A stretch of DNA of 64,000 bases, taken from the NCBI RefSeq assembly GCF_000935215.1, contig NZ_JXXD01000015.1, positions 1 through 64,000 on the forward strand, read 5' to 3'. Below the pieces are notes generated by a model. It had not been told where the DNA came from, did not search any database, and saw nothing but the letters and a program-made list of their open reading frames with translations. Source of the DNA: Stutzerimonas stutzeri. Lineage in GTDB: Bacteria > Pseudomonadota > Gammaproteobacteria > Pseudomonadales > Pseudomonadaceae. Made by a program: the position numbers and the translations under genes. This document shows positions 51,363-59,004 of this stretch, in pieces (position 1 is the stretch's first letter; each line of letters opens with the position of its first letter).

Positions 51363-52768
51363 AGATGGACTATCTACGCTTTCATTCCTTTGTTCAGAAA
51401 ACTTGGCGTTCTTTGCTGCTCTTGGTGCCATGGCTATTATTTTGTCAGGCCGTTAGTGCGGAGAATTATTATTGGCGCGCATCTAACACTCCGGCAGCCG
51501 GTACATTCCCTAGTTTTGCTGCCGCCATTGCCGGTTATATTGAGTACAGGGAGACGGACACTCTTTACTGGACTGAAACCTCACGCTCGATGACTAGTGC
51601 TACTGAGGGCATAGCTTCGTTTGATGCTATTACTAAGTCGACTGGCAAGGTATGGGGTACTCAATCGAATGTTTTATTTCAGCGTTTAGGAGATACTTGT
51701 CCAACTGGTACTGAATACGACTCTACAATTGGCGAGTGTGTTTCGCCTCCGAATACTTGCGAATCAACCAACGGCCAAACCATCCTTCACCAGCACCTGA
51801 TCAAGAGTGCTGTCGGTCAGCCCTCGACCGAACCCCCTGGCAGCGTTTGCGCCAATAGCTGCCAGTACACCTGGGGCTTCACCGCGCCGACCAATGTCTA
51901 CGCCTACACCAGCGGCAATCCTCCGGGCGTGTTCGGCTCCTACGAGTACAAAAGCGCCGGGCTTGAATGCACCGGTGGCGAACCCACTCGCACCGCACCT
52001 GCCGGTACGAGCGAAACCACCAACCCCGACGACACGCCGACGCCCGACCCGGATAACAGCTGTCCGGAGGGCTACGTCTGGAACGGGACGTTTTGCAGCA
52101 AGGAACCCCCAAAACCCTGCGACCCAGACGTTGAAGTAGGCGGCTGCGATGACACTGAAAACCCCAACCCGGAGGAGCCTACCGATCCCGAAGTTCCAGG
52201 CGAAGGGGATGGTGACGGCGACGGTGATGGAAGCGGTGACGGGGATGGCTCAGGGGACGGCGAGGGCGATGGTTCAGGGGATGGTGACGGCAGCGGTGAT
52301 GGGACGGGCGAGGGAGAAGGTGACGGCCAATGCGACCCAGCCACCGATTCAGACAAGTGCATCAAGCCTGGGGTAACCGGCGAAGCCTGCGATGCCGAAA
52401 TTAGCTGCAAGGGCGATGCGGTCCAATGCGCGATCCTCAAGCAGCAGAAACAGATGCGCTGCAACGCCGAAGAGCAGGCCAACTTCGAGAACAAAAAGAC
52501 CGACATCCAAGGGCTGTTCCAGGGCGAAGAGTTCGAGTTGAAGGAGGCTGAGGTTCAAGCGCCGAGCTTCATCGACAGCGCTGGTCGCTTCCTGCCGTCC
52601 GGTTGCCCGTCACCCGAGAGCATGAACCTTCGCTCAAGCGGTGGCCGCACCCTGCAAATCAAGTACGAACCCCTCTGCCAAGCCGCTACGGACATGTCCT
52701 GGCTGATCGTGGCCTTTACCGCAATGTTCTGCGCCGTCTATGTAGGCCGCGCCTTTGGAGGTGCCTGA
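51359..52768 (+). CDS. Attachment protein (gene III / adsorption protein-like)
   Basis: The 469-residue protein has a signal peptide (1-34, cleavage near AVSA|EN), a receptor-binding N-terminal region and a Gly/Asp/Ser/Glu-rich flexible linker (about 280-325, DG, SG and EG repeats). A cysteine-containing C-terminal domain with a transmembrane anchor near 448-466 follows. This layout is that of inovirus pIII. The first 140 codons are clearly AT-richer than the rest. The GTG at 51359 or the ATG two codons later may start it. Confidence 0.8.
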   Translation: MKMDYLRFHSFVQKTWRSLLLLVPWLLFCQAVSAENYYWRASNTPAAGTFPSFAAAIAGYIEYRETDTLYWTETSRSMTSATEGIASFDAITKSTGKVWGTQSNVLFQRLGDTCPTGTEYDSTIGECVSPPNTCESTNGQTILHQHLIKSAVGQPSTEPPGSVCANSCQYTWGFTAPTNVYAYTSGNPPGVFGSYEYKSAGLECTGGEPTRTAPAGTSETTNPDDTPTPDPDNSCPEGYVWNGTFCSKEPPKPCDPDVEVGGCDDTENPNPEEPTDPEVPGEGDGDGDGDGSGDGDGSGDGEGDGSGDGDGSGDGTGEGEGDGQCDPATDSDKCIKPGVTGEACDAEISCKGDAVQCAILKQQKQMRCNAEEQANFENKKTDIQGLFQGEEFELKEAEVQAPSFIDSAGRFLPSGCPSPESMNLRSSGGRTLQIKYEPLCQAATDMSWLIVAFTAMFCAVYVGRAFGGA

Positions 52769-53082
52769 TGCATTTCTATTACCTCGCCATGCTCGCGGTG
52801 ATGATCGTCAAACCATTGGTGATGATGGTCCTGCGGGTACTTGGGATCGGCATGGTCAGCTACCTCGGCATCAACTTCGTGATCGGTGAAGCCAAGGACT
52901 ACATGCTCGCCAACATGGGCAACGTCGCTCAGTCGATCCAAATGATCCTGGGGCTGGCGAAGATCGATGTGGCGCTGAACATGTACTTCGCCGCGATCAC
53001 AACCCGAATGGTCCTGACCGGCATCGACAAGCTTGCCGATCGCCGTACCAAGCTCGGCAACGTCACCACTTTCACGGCCTGA
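52768..53082 (+). CDS. DUF2523 minor coat/assembly protein
   Basis: The 104-residue protein has two or three hydrophobic helices (YYLAMLAVMIVKPLVMMVLRVLGIG and MILGLAKIDVALNMYFAAI, in parts), the usual form of the DUF2523 protein between the attachment and Zot genes of inoviruses (Ff pVI-like). Its start overlaps the attachment stop by 1-4 nt. Confidence 0.75.
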   Translation: MHFYYLAMLAVMIVKPLVMMVLRVLGIGMVSYLGINFVIGEAKDYMLANMGNVAQSIQMILGLAKIDVALNMYFAAITTRMVLTGIDKLADRRTKLGNVTTFTA

Positions 53083-53086
53083 TCCC

Positions 53087-54283
53087 ATGCTCATTATCCG
53101 CACGGGAAAGCCGGGGCACGGCAAGACCCTCAACACCATCCGCGAAGTCGATCAGAGCGCCCACGCGCAAGGGCGCGTCGTCTACTACCACAACATCAAC
53201 GGCCTCAAACCCGAACAGCTCAAGGCCAGCTGGTTCGTGTTTGAAGATCCCGAGAAGTGGTTTGAGCTACCGGCCGACGCGATCATCGTGGTCGACGAAG
53301 CCCAAGGCTGGTTTGGCTCTCGCGATCCCAGGGCGCGGCCTCCCGAGCACATCACCCGCTTCGAGACCATGCGCCACCAGGGCCACGAAGTGCATCTGGT
53401 GACCCAAGACCCGCGCTACCTCGATGTTCACCTTCGCCGGTTGTGCAACTCGCATATTCATTACTGGCGCGTCTTCAAGTCATCCCAGTTGCTGCGCTTC
53501 GAGTCGGAAGTGGTGGTGGAAAAGGTCGAGGTGAAATCCAGCTTCAAGGATGCGGACAAGAAGTCGCTGCGGCTGGATAAGAAGTACTTCGGCGCGTACA
53601 CCAGTACCAACGCCAAGCACCACTTCCAGGCCAAGGTGCCGACCAAGTTCCTGTTGGCCGCGGCGGTGATTATCGGAGCGGGGTTCTTGGTGTATCGCGC
53701 CTATGCCCGGTATGAGCAAGAGAAAACCGCGCCCCAACCAGCAGACCAGATCGGCGCGCCGATTGAATCCGCAAGCATGGTTGATCAGGCCAAAAGCGTT
53801 GTTGGCTCCTTCATCAACCCCATCGGCACCCAAGGCGCTGAACAGCCACAAACGCTCGAGCAGTACCTCGGCTCGCGTGTGCCTCGCATCCAGGATGTGC
53901 CCGGCTCCGCACCGATCTATGACCAGCTCAACGCCCCGCAATCCTTCCCTAAGCCCATCTGCATCGCCACCACTGACCGAGAGCTGATCAGCCGCAACCG
54001 AAGGCGAATGAGCATCGGTGACACCGAGGATGGGCTGACCGGGTGCCGATGCAACACCCAGCAAGGCACGTTGCTGGAGGTGTCGTTCGAGTTCTGCATG
54101 TCTGTTGTGCAGAACGGCTACTTCGACCCCACCAAACCCGACCGAGGCTCGATGCAGGACCAGAGCCGAAACAACCAGCTACCGGCAACGCAGCCGGTTG
54201 CACAGCCTCGCCAGAACCAGAACGAAGCCCAGGGCACACGCTTTACCCGCGTGCCCTATGAGAAGGGGGAGTTCCTGTGGTGA
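53087..54283 (+). CDS. Zonular occludens toxin (Zot) family, inovirus assembly ATPase
   Basis: This 398-residue pI-like protein drives filament extrusion. Walker A is GKPGHGKT (near residue 6). A Walker B-like IIVVDEAQGWFG follows near 66, and a single transmembrane helix at about 186-204 (FLLAAAVIIGAGFLVYRAYA). The C-terminal periplasmic region has cysteines (GCRCNTQ). The 53087 ATG gives the standard N-terminus MLIIRTGKPG. Confidence 0.85.
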   Translation: MLIIRTGKPGHGKTLNTIREVDQSAHAQGRVVYYHNINGLKPEQLKASWFVFEDPEKWFELPADAIIVVDEAQGWFGSRDPRARPPEHITRFETMRHQGHEVHLVTQDPRYLDVHLRRLCNSHIHYWRVFKSSQLLRFESEVVVEKVEVKSSFKDADKKSLRLDKKYFGAYTSTNAKHHFQAKVPTKFLLAAAVIIGAGFLVYRAYARYEQEKTAPQPADQIGAPIESASMVDQAKSVVGSFINPIGTQGAEQPQTLEQYLGSRVPRIQDVPGSAPIYDQLNAPQSFPKPICIATTDRELISRNRRRMSIGDTEDGLTGCRCNTQQGTLLEVSFEFCMSVVQNGYFDPTKPDRGSMQDQSRNNQLPATQPVAQPRQNQNEAQGTRFTRVPYEKGEFLW

Positions 54284-54287
54284 AGAC

Positions 54288-54364
54288 CGTCAGCGTGCCC
54301 CTGGCACGCACGGCGAGGCACGAGCCGGCGTGCTGCGCGCGCTGACGTCCCTGTAGCACGTCAG
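54288..54364. promoter_or_regulatory. Hairpin cluster upstream of the replication gene (candidate phage origin/packaging signal)
   Basis: In the 107 bp between Zot and the replication gene there are several inverted repeats. GCGTGCC/GGCACGC occurs with loop CCT (54293-54309). CGTCAGCG and CGCTGACG lie at 54288 and 54340. CTGACGT/ACGTCAG occurs with a 9 nt loop (54342-54364). Inoviruses keep strand origins and the packaging signal as such hairpins in intergenic DNA. Confidence 0.5.
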
Positions 54365-54390
54365 ATAAACAGAGTTGAAACCGTCCGTTA

Positions 54391-55695
54391 ATGGACATTG
54401 TTGGAGATTCAAGAATGCGCGTTAAGGATCAAGCAAGACTGGATCGGGTAAGCGGAATTCCTTCCAAGGATGGGCGGCTATTTGTCGATCCGGGTACGGC
54501 AGCGATCACCGATCTATCGAAGGTCCGTTTGCTCCGGTGTGGCGTTGATACGGTCCGCCAGTTGTACCGGGGGCTGATCCGCCCGGAAATCATGGCGCTT
54601 TTCGAGGAACCGGGCGCGATGGTCGAGTTCGCCGGTGAGTTCTGGCATGCAGGACGTGTTGGCCGTGACTCGGGCTACCAATACAAGCTGCAGAACGCCG
54701 ACCTCGGCTTCATCCTCCTGATCAAAAACTTCAACGCCAAGCTAGAACAAGTCGGACCACACCTGAAAATTGAGGTGTCGCCCCATGCCATCGACGCGCT
54801 GTCGCCCGAGCGCCTGCAAGAGCGTATGGATTATTACGCTGCTGCCGTGATGACCCATCGCGAACGCAATCAATGCGCCGTCCACCTCGCGTTGGATATT
54901 CAAGGCTGGGCGCCTCCCGCTGACCTGACCGCCCACATGCACTGCCGCGCACGCGCTGTACGCGATATTTCAGGCATCAAGGAAATTCAGTGGACGATGG
55001 AGTCTGCCACCTATGGCAAGGGCCAATCCTTCTTGTTTGGTTCCGCTAGTGGTGTGCAACTCGGCATCTACAACAAGACGCTCCAGGCTCGCGCTCATGA
55101 CAAGCTCGATTTCTGGGAAAGCGTCTGGCGTCGCCGGGATTCATTCGATGCGACCGATCCAGATAACTACGATCCTGAATCGGATGTGTGGCGTGTCGAG
55201 CTGCGCTATCACCATTCGGTCATTCAGCAGTTCGCTAGCGGCTCAATCAGCGCTAAGACTGGCGAAGCCATCGAGACCGATTCGTTCGCAGCCCTTGCAC
55301 CTCATCTCGATGGCCTGTGGCGCTACGGCCTGCGCCAATTCAAGTTGCTGCATCGTCCTGGACAATATGAGCCGATCTGGACACTCATTCGTGATGATGT
55401 GCGTGTCGATTTGCCCGTTGATTCGCTGGTCGATGAAACGGAATACAAGCGTTACTACAAGACCAGCCGCGGCTTCAGTGGCAAGAACGTCGAGCTGTTC
55501 CTGGGAAACTTTGTAAGCCTGCTGGCACGGGAGCGAGTGGGCGCTAAGCAAGCCTTTGACCGGCTGAAGGAGTGGGAATGCTGGCCGGTGATTCGCGATC
55601 ACTACGCCTCTAAGGACATGAGCGAGCGCGACCTGTACAAGCACATCAAGAACCTGCTGCAAGAGCGCCATGTTCGTTGGGGGCGTGCTGTCTGA
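54391..55695 (+). CDS. Phage replication initiation protein (Rep_trans/RstA type)
   Basis: The protein (434 residues from 54391; 426 from the ATG at 54415, which has GGAG 8 nt upstream) is a replication initiation factor-like protein as in Pf and RstA phages. It contains WTMESATYGKGQSFLFGSASGVQLGIYNKTLQ, shown here as the conserved core, and the segment WRVELRYHHSVI. It nicks or initiates rolling-circle replication. It overlaps the integrase by 1 nt. Confidence 0.75.
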   Translation: MDIVGDSRMRVKDQARLDRVSGIPSKDGRLFVDPGTAAITDLSKVRLLRCGVDTVRQLYRGLIRPEIMALFEEPGAMVEFAGEFWHAGRVGRDSGYQYKLQNADLGFILLIKNFNAKLEQVGPHLKIEVSPHAIDALSPERLQERMDYYAAAVMTHRERNQCAVHLALDIQGWAPPADLTAHMHCRARAVRDISGIKEIQWTMESATYGKGQSFLFGSASGVQLGIYNKTLQARAHDKLDFWESVWRRRDSFDATDPDNYDPESDVWRVELRYHHSVIQQFASGSISAKTGEAIETDSFAALAPHLDGLWRYGLRQFKLLHRPGQYEPIWTLIRDDVRVDLPVDSLVDETEYKRYYKTSRGFSGKNVELFLGNFVSLLARERVGAKQAFDRLKEWECWPVIRDHYASKDMSERDLYKHIKNLLQERHVRWGRAV

Positions 55696-56735
55696 TGGCG
55701 ATTCAGCAATTGCCTGATGGCCGGTGGCGGGTCGATGTTGAGCCGATAAAGGGCAAGCGCTTCCGCAAGACGTTCAAGACCAAAGGCGAAGCCCAACGCT
55801 TCGAGGCGACCTGTCGATCCAAACTGATCGAAAGCCCGCAATGGTCACCCAAACCAAAGGATCGTCGTCGGCTGTCCGAACTGGTGGAGTGCTGGGGCCG
55901 TCTGCATGGCCGCTCGCTGGCCGACTATGAGGGTCGCCGCGTCATCATGGACCGCATGGTCGAACGCCTCAGGGACCCCGTGGCGATCACGTTCACGGCA
56001 ACGGATTTCGCGGAGTACCGCGCCAAGCGGATCGCGACAGGCATCAGCCCGAAGACGCTGAACAACGAACTCTCCTACCTGCGAGCGTTGTTCAATGAGC
56101 TGCGGCGGCTCGGTGAGATCGAGTTCGAGAATCCGCTCGCCCTGCTCCGCGCGATACGGCTGCAAGAGCGGGAACTGTCGTACCTCGACGCACAGCAGAT
56201 CAACCGGCTCTTCCAGGTGTTGCGTCGCATGACGCACCCGCATGTCGAGCTGATCGCCATGATCTGTCTGGTGACGGGCTGCCGTTGGGGTGAAGCGCAA
56301 GGGCTGACGGTCAGCCGGGTGAGCGATGGGATGGTCCAGTTCGTCAACACGAAGTCGAAGCGACGCCGGGTGGTGCCCATCGATCCGAAGCTGGCCGACC
56401 GCATCCGTGATCATCTGCGAGAGCATGGCGCATTCAGCAATTGCCGGGACCGATTCGATGAAGCCGTCTCGCGTGCGGGTCTCGGATTGCCTGCCGGACA
56501 GAAATCACATGTCCTTCGGCACACTTTCGCCTCCCACTTCATCGCGAACGGTGGCAACATACTGACCCTGCAAAAGATTTTGGGTCACTCGTCTTTGGCA
56601 ATGACGATGCGCTACGCGCACCTGTCGCCAGATCACCTTCAAGACGTGCTAGCTTTCGGCCCTGCTAAGGATTTTCGACACTTCTTCGACACTACCGCTT
56701 CGGAGTCTCAACCGGAGAGGAAAAATCCTTTGTAA
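55695..56735 (+). CDS. Tyrosine-type phage integrase
   Basis: This 346-residue tyrosine recombinase has the catalytic set: Arg197 (TGCRWGE), His272/Arg275 (HVLRHTF), His near 298 (LGHSS) and nucleophile Tyr307 (MRYAHL). It integrates the circular phage genome at selC. It ends 8 nt before the intact tRNA-Sec gene, so integrase transcripts can run into selC. Its 3' end contains paired TTCGACA heptamers that also occur near attL. Confidence 0.92.
   Translation: MAIQQLPDGRWRVDVEPIKGKRFRKTFKTKGEAQRFEATCRSKLIESPQWSPKPKDRRRLSELVECWGRLHGRSLADYEGRRVIMDRMVERLRDPVAITFTATDFAEYRAKRIATGISPKTLNNELSYLRALFNELRRLGEIEFENPLALLRAIRLQERELSYLDAQQINRLFQVLRRMTHPHVELIAMICLVTGCRWGEAQGLTVSRVSDGMVQFVNTKSKRRRVVPIDPKLADRIRDHLREHGAFSNCRDRFDEAVSRAGLGLPAGQKSHVLRHTFASHFIANGGNILTLQKILGHSSLAMTMRYAHLSPDHLQDVLAFGPAKDFRHFFDTTASESQPERKNPL
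56671..56694. repeat. Paired TTCGACA heptamers near attR
   Basis: TTCGACA at 56674-56680 and 56685-56691 lie inside the integrase 3' end and match the copy near attL (45941-45964), with one difference in 24 bp. See that entry for interpretation. Confidence 0.5.
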
Positions 56736-56738
56736 ATC

Positions 56739-56782
56739 AATAAGGAAGGCAATCGCACCCGGTGGTGCGGCCGGGCTTCAAA
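56739..56782. repeat. attR of the inovirus prophage
   Basis: This is the 44 bp direct copy of 45794-45837, here forming the 5' half of the complete tRNA-Sec gene and ending with the last base of the anticodon loop. Confidence 0.92.
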
Positions 56783-56839
56783 CCCGGTTGGGGACGGCAG
56801 CCGTTCCCGGGTGAGTTCGACTCTCACTGCCTTCCGCCA
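56744..56839 (+). tRNA. selC: tRNA-Sec (UCA)
   Basis: The 96 nt gene has the long acceptor arm GGAAGGC/GCCTTCC with discriminator G and encoded CCA. The anticodon stem is CCGGG/CCCGG with loop CTTCAAA (anticodon TCA, 56778-56780). The long variable arm of tRNA-Sec and a GGTTCGACT-like T loop (GAGTTCGACTCTC) are present. It decodes UGA in fdnG. The 5' half derives from the phage attachment site and the 3' end is duplicated at 58832-58858. Confidence 0.97.
56813..56839. repeat. 27 bp repeat: 3' end of selC, left copy
   Basis: Identical to 58832-58858. It covers the T arm to the CCA end of tRNA-Sec, the classical attachment segment of tRNA-integrating elements. Confidence 0.9.
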
Positions 56840-56897
56840 TTTTGGCTACGGACGGCCCCCGCCTCGGAAAATAAATCTGTCCCCTTTTCCAATGTAA

Positions 56898-57605
56898 TTA
56901 CAAAGTTTGAGCTATATTGTCTAGCCGACGAATATAAGTCGTTATTCGCCTACTGCCGGAAAAAGCTGACTTAAGGAACGCGCCTACGTCATGTACATCA
57001 CGTACCCCACGCCCTAGCCCCAGATTAGGACAATTTGGTCCCGTCACTACGGTCATAAGATTGTCATTCATTAGAGCCTTCGAATTTTTGCTTTGATGGG
57101 CAATAAAATTCCGAACAGAGTGCACTGTATCAATAAACCTTGAATCCGCCTCAGTCAGGTTCATGATGCCATCTTTATAAGGTGCAGCAATCCACTCATT
57201 GCACCGCTGCTTAAGAACCTCGACACTCTTAAAAGTTAGATTATAATTTTCAGGATCCAGCATCCTCTCTAGATCATCAATCCTGATATGTTTTACCGCA
57301 TTAAATGGCGTGCGCGACCTTGCCCACCCACCAAACTTGCTATCTATAGATTGAGATATTCTAGTCGCTAGCACTCTTTGGTACTGAGAGAAATCTCTAT
57401 TTATATATGCAACGATCAAGTCAGAGACGAAGCACTCGAAAGCCACATATGTTGAGTGAAGAGTCGTTTCAGCTAAAACGCTGATATCTCGCTTTTCATG
57501 TGGCGTGCCATTTAATGCCGTTTCGACACGATTGAAGTACGCCAATCGTTCGCTTACAAAAGCCGAGAATTGAGCTTTAACATCTTGCGGGTTAATCTTT
57601 CGCAT
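56898..57605 (-). CDS. HEPN-like protein with RX4H motif (candidate toxin/RNase)
   Basis: This 235-residue, mainly helical protein carries RNFIAHQS, the RX4H pair (Arg165, His170) characteristic of HEPN ribonucleases. The upstream helix ETTLHSTYVAFECFVSDLIVAYINR fits a HEPN bundle. Low GC sets it apart from the chromosome. It lies 32 nt downstream of the DUF4062 gene in the same orientation and probably shares its transcript. An RNA-cleaving effector in a defence pair is inferred; no direct evidence exists. Confidence 0.6.
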   Translation of the reverse strand: MRKINPQDVKAQFSAFVSERLAYFNRVETALNGTPHEKRDISVLAETTLHSTYVAFECFVSDLIVAYINRDFSQYQRVLATRISQSIDSKFGGWARSRTPFNAVKHIRIDDLERMLDPENYNLTFKSVEVLKQRCNEWIAAPYKDGIMNLTEADSRFIDTVHSVRNFIAHQSKNSKALMNDNLMTVVTGPNCPNLGLGRGVRDVHDVGAFLKSAFSGSRRITTYIRRLDNIAQTL

Positions 57606-57637
57606 TAATTACGACCTGAGTGACAGCTAACTTAGAT

Positions 57638-58648
57638 TCACGACGCGCAGTCTTTGCTGCTATTACTTTTTCTTACGGAACGTAGCTGTACCATTAGACG
57701 CTCACCTTCGGGTGTAAAGCTCCAAAACATTGCCATACCCCCCTTCACTGTCTGGGTGTATCTTGTTTCAATAAGCCCTAACGCTTTTAGCTGTACTGCA
57801 ATTGTTTGAAAGACCTGGTCATTCAGTGTGTTTGATCTCTCGCTTATACCGTTTCGGAAAACAACCTCTTTCCTAAGGACCTCCTTCACATATTCTTGAT
57901 TAGGGGTCTGCGAGAGATACGGCGAGATTATGGAAAATATTTCTTTCCATGAAATTGAACAAATCCATTCTCGTTTTCCGTACTCATTAAAGTAAGTTCC
58001 CGAAAGCTCAAACTCATCGTCTAAGCCAGCTATGTCTTCTATTGCATAGGCCTCCGTAGGCTTAGGAATCTTAGACAAATCAGCTTTTAATGAACTATTC
58101 TCTTTTCGCAACTCGTTCAGCTCAACCAAAAGCTCCTCATTGGAAATCGCCTTTGCCCGCACCCACCCAATTGCGGGAAACATTTTAATAGTTTTTGACA
58201 GGCTTAATGCGACCAAACCAGGCAGCTCTGCGGGCTCGCTCCAAAACCTAACTAGCCGACTTTTAGATACCTTTTCTCTAAAACTATCAAGCTTAGCTCT
58301 CAACTCTGGCGTAACATCAGATTTTCCTACGGGTATGTTTTCTGGTTTCCCATGCAAGAGCGCGACCACTTTTAATCCTATTTTTACGGCGTACTCATAC
58401 TCTTTTTCGGTATAACTTATTCCTTCTTCTGTGGTTGATCCATAACGCCCTCCAACTATCAGAAGATAGTAATCGCAGTCGTCAATTACCCGCTTTATGA
58501 ACTCCCATTGCTCCTCGTCAGCAGCAGGAAATAGCTCCATGCCTGCAGGGATACAGTCCATTTCCATAAGCGCCTGAGTGACATGTTGCCTTTCCTCTTT
58601 CAAGTCGGCATAGGTAGAGCTAACAAAAACCTGGTATCGCTTTTCCAC
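57638..58648 (-). CDS. DUF4062 domain protein with C-terminal winged-helix-like region
   Basis: The 336-residue protein starts [21 protein letters not shown], the hallmark of DUF4062. [30 protein letters not shown] and [10 protein letters not shown] follow, as in this TIR/SEFIR-like fold. DUF4062 often occurs as an N-terminal module of bacterial defence proteins. After a short coiled coil (about 180-200) the C-terminal 100 residues look like a winged helix ([22 protein letters not shown]). A GTG at 58648 with AGGAAG upstream is used; the frame continues to 58744. Low GC is consistent with transfer. Confidence 0.75.
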   Translation of the reverse strand: MEKRYQVFVSSTYADLKEERQHVTQALMEMDCIPAGMELFPAADEEQWEFIKRVIDDCDYYLLIVGGRYGSTTEEGISYTEKEYEYAVKIGLKVVALLHGKPENIPVGKSDVTPELRAKLDSFREKVSKSRLVRFWSEPAELPGLVALSLSKTIKMFPAIGWVRAKAISNEELLVELNELRKENSSLKADLSKIPKPTEAYAIEDIAGLDDEFELSGTYFNEYGKREWICSISWKEIFSIISPYLSQTPNQEYVKEVLRKEVVFRNGISERSNTLNDQVFQTIAVQLKALGLIETRYTQTVKGGMAMFWSFTPEGERLMVQLRSVRKSNSSKDCAS

Positions 58649-58721
58649 AAGAGCACTTCCTTCTCGCGCATATTTATTAACGCCGCGTAGATTTGGACAG
58701 TCGATAATGCGAAGGTCGGCA

Positions 58722-58739
58722 TGTCGAAAAACTGTCGAA
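58722..58739. repeat. Inverted copy of the paired TTCGACA heptamers
   Basis: TGTCGAA occurs at 58722-58728 and 58733-58739, i.e. TTCGACA on the minus strand with the same 11 bp spacing as at both inovirus ends. It lies 92 bp left of the right-hand selC 3' repeat. Confidence 0.5.
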
Positions 58740-58831
58740 ATCACTGCCAGTGAGAGCAGAGTAATGCGGCCCAGCTAACGATGCCGACGTAGGAAAGCCG
58801 AAGACAGCCAGTCACTGCAAGCCAAAAAAAC

Positions 58832-58858
58832 GAGTTCGACTCTCACTGCCTTCCGCCA
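58832..58858. repeat. 27 bp repeat: 3' end of selC, right copy
   Basis: This copy contains only the T arm and acceptor 3' strand of tRNA-Sec (to CCA) without the rest of the gene, so it is an attachment-site scar. Core-like chromosomal DNA resumes after it. Confidence 0.9.
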
Positions 58859-59004
58859 ATTCACACCAGAAGGCTAACCAGATAAATCTGCCCCCCTTTT
58901 CTCAAAGAGAGCTCGCGGGCGCTAACGTTGTCGGCTGCGATGAAGATGCTCGGCCTGAAAGCCCCGGTTGGGCTTGATGATGGCCGGCCCGCCTCCGGGA
59001 GTAT

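Larger units (their letters stand above)
45838..56782. mobile_element. Filamentous phage (inovirus, Pf-like) prophage integrated in selC
   Basis: The 10.9 kb element is bounded by 44 bp direct repeats (45794-45837 and 56739-56782). Leftward it carries an AAA ATPase cargo gene, a membrane coiled-coil protein and a repressor. Rightward the order is excisionase, two small/unknown genes, ssDNA-binding protein, minor and major coat proteins, attachment protein, DUF2523, Zot, replication initiator and tyrosine integrase. This order is that of Pf-type inoviruses. All structural genes look intact, so it may be active. GC is much lower in the cargo gene than in the structural module. Confidence 0.92.
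56840..58858. mobile_element. 2 kb island remnant at the 3' end of selC
   Basis: The segment between the two 27 bp repeats is low in GC and carries only the HEPN-like and DUF4062 genes. No integrase remains. The motif ATAAATCTG followed by a C-rich run occurs 32 bp after the first repeat (56871-56889) and 24 bp after the second (58882-58901), hinting at duplicated flanks. Confidence 0.75.
58649..59004. other. Region without gene: promoter of DUF4062 gene, repeats, island boundary
   Basis: It holds an inverted pair of TGTCGAA heptamers, 11 bp apart (58722-58739), matching the arm-like repeats near the inovirus ends. It also holds the right 27 bp repeat (58832-58858) and the ATAAATCTG motif (58882). 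No credible coding frame is seen. Confidence 0.6.

Noticed and set aside
52200..52330. Repetitive GAC/GGT-rich DNA taken as a possible CRISPR or minisatellite
   Set aside because: It encodes the Gly/Asp linker of the attachment protein in frame; units are irregular and there are no spacers.
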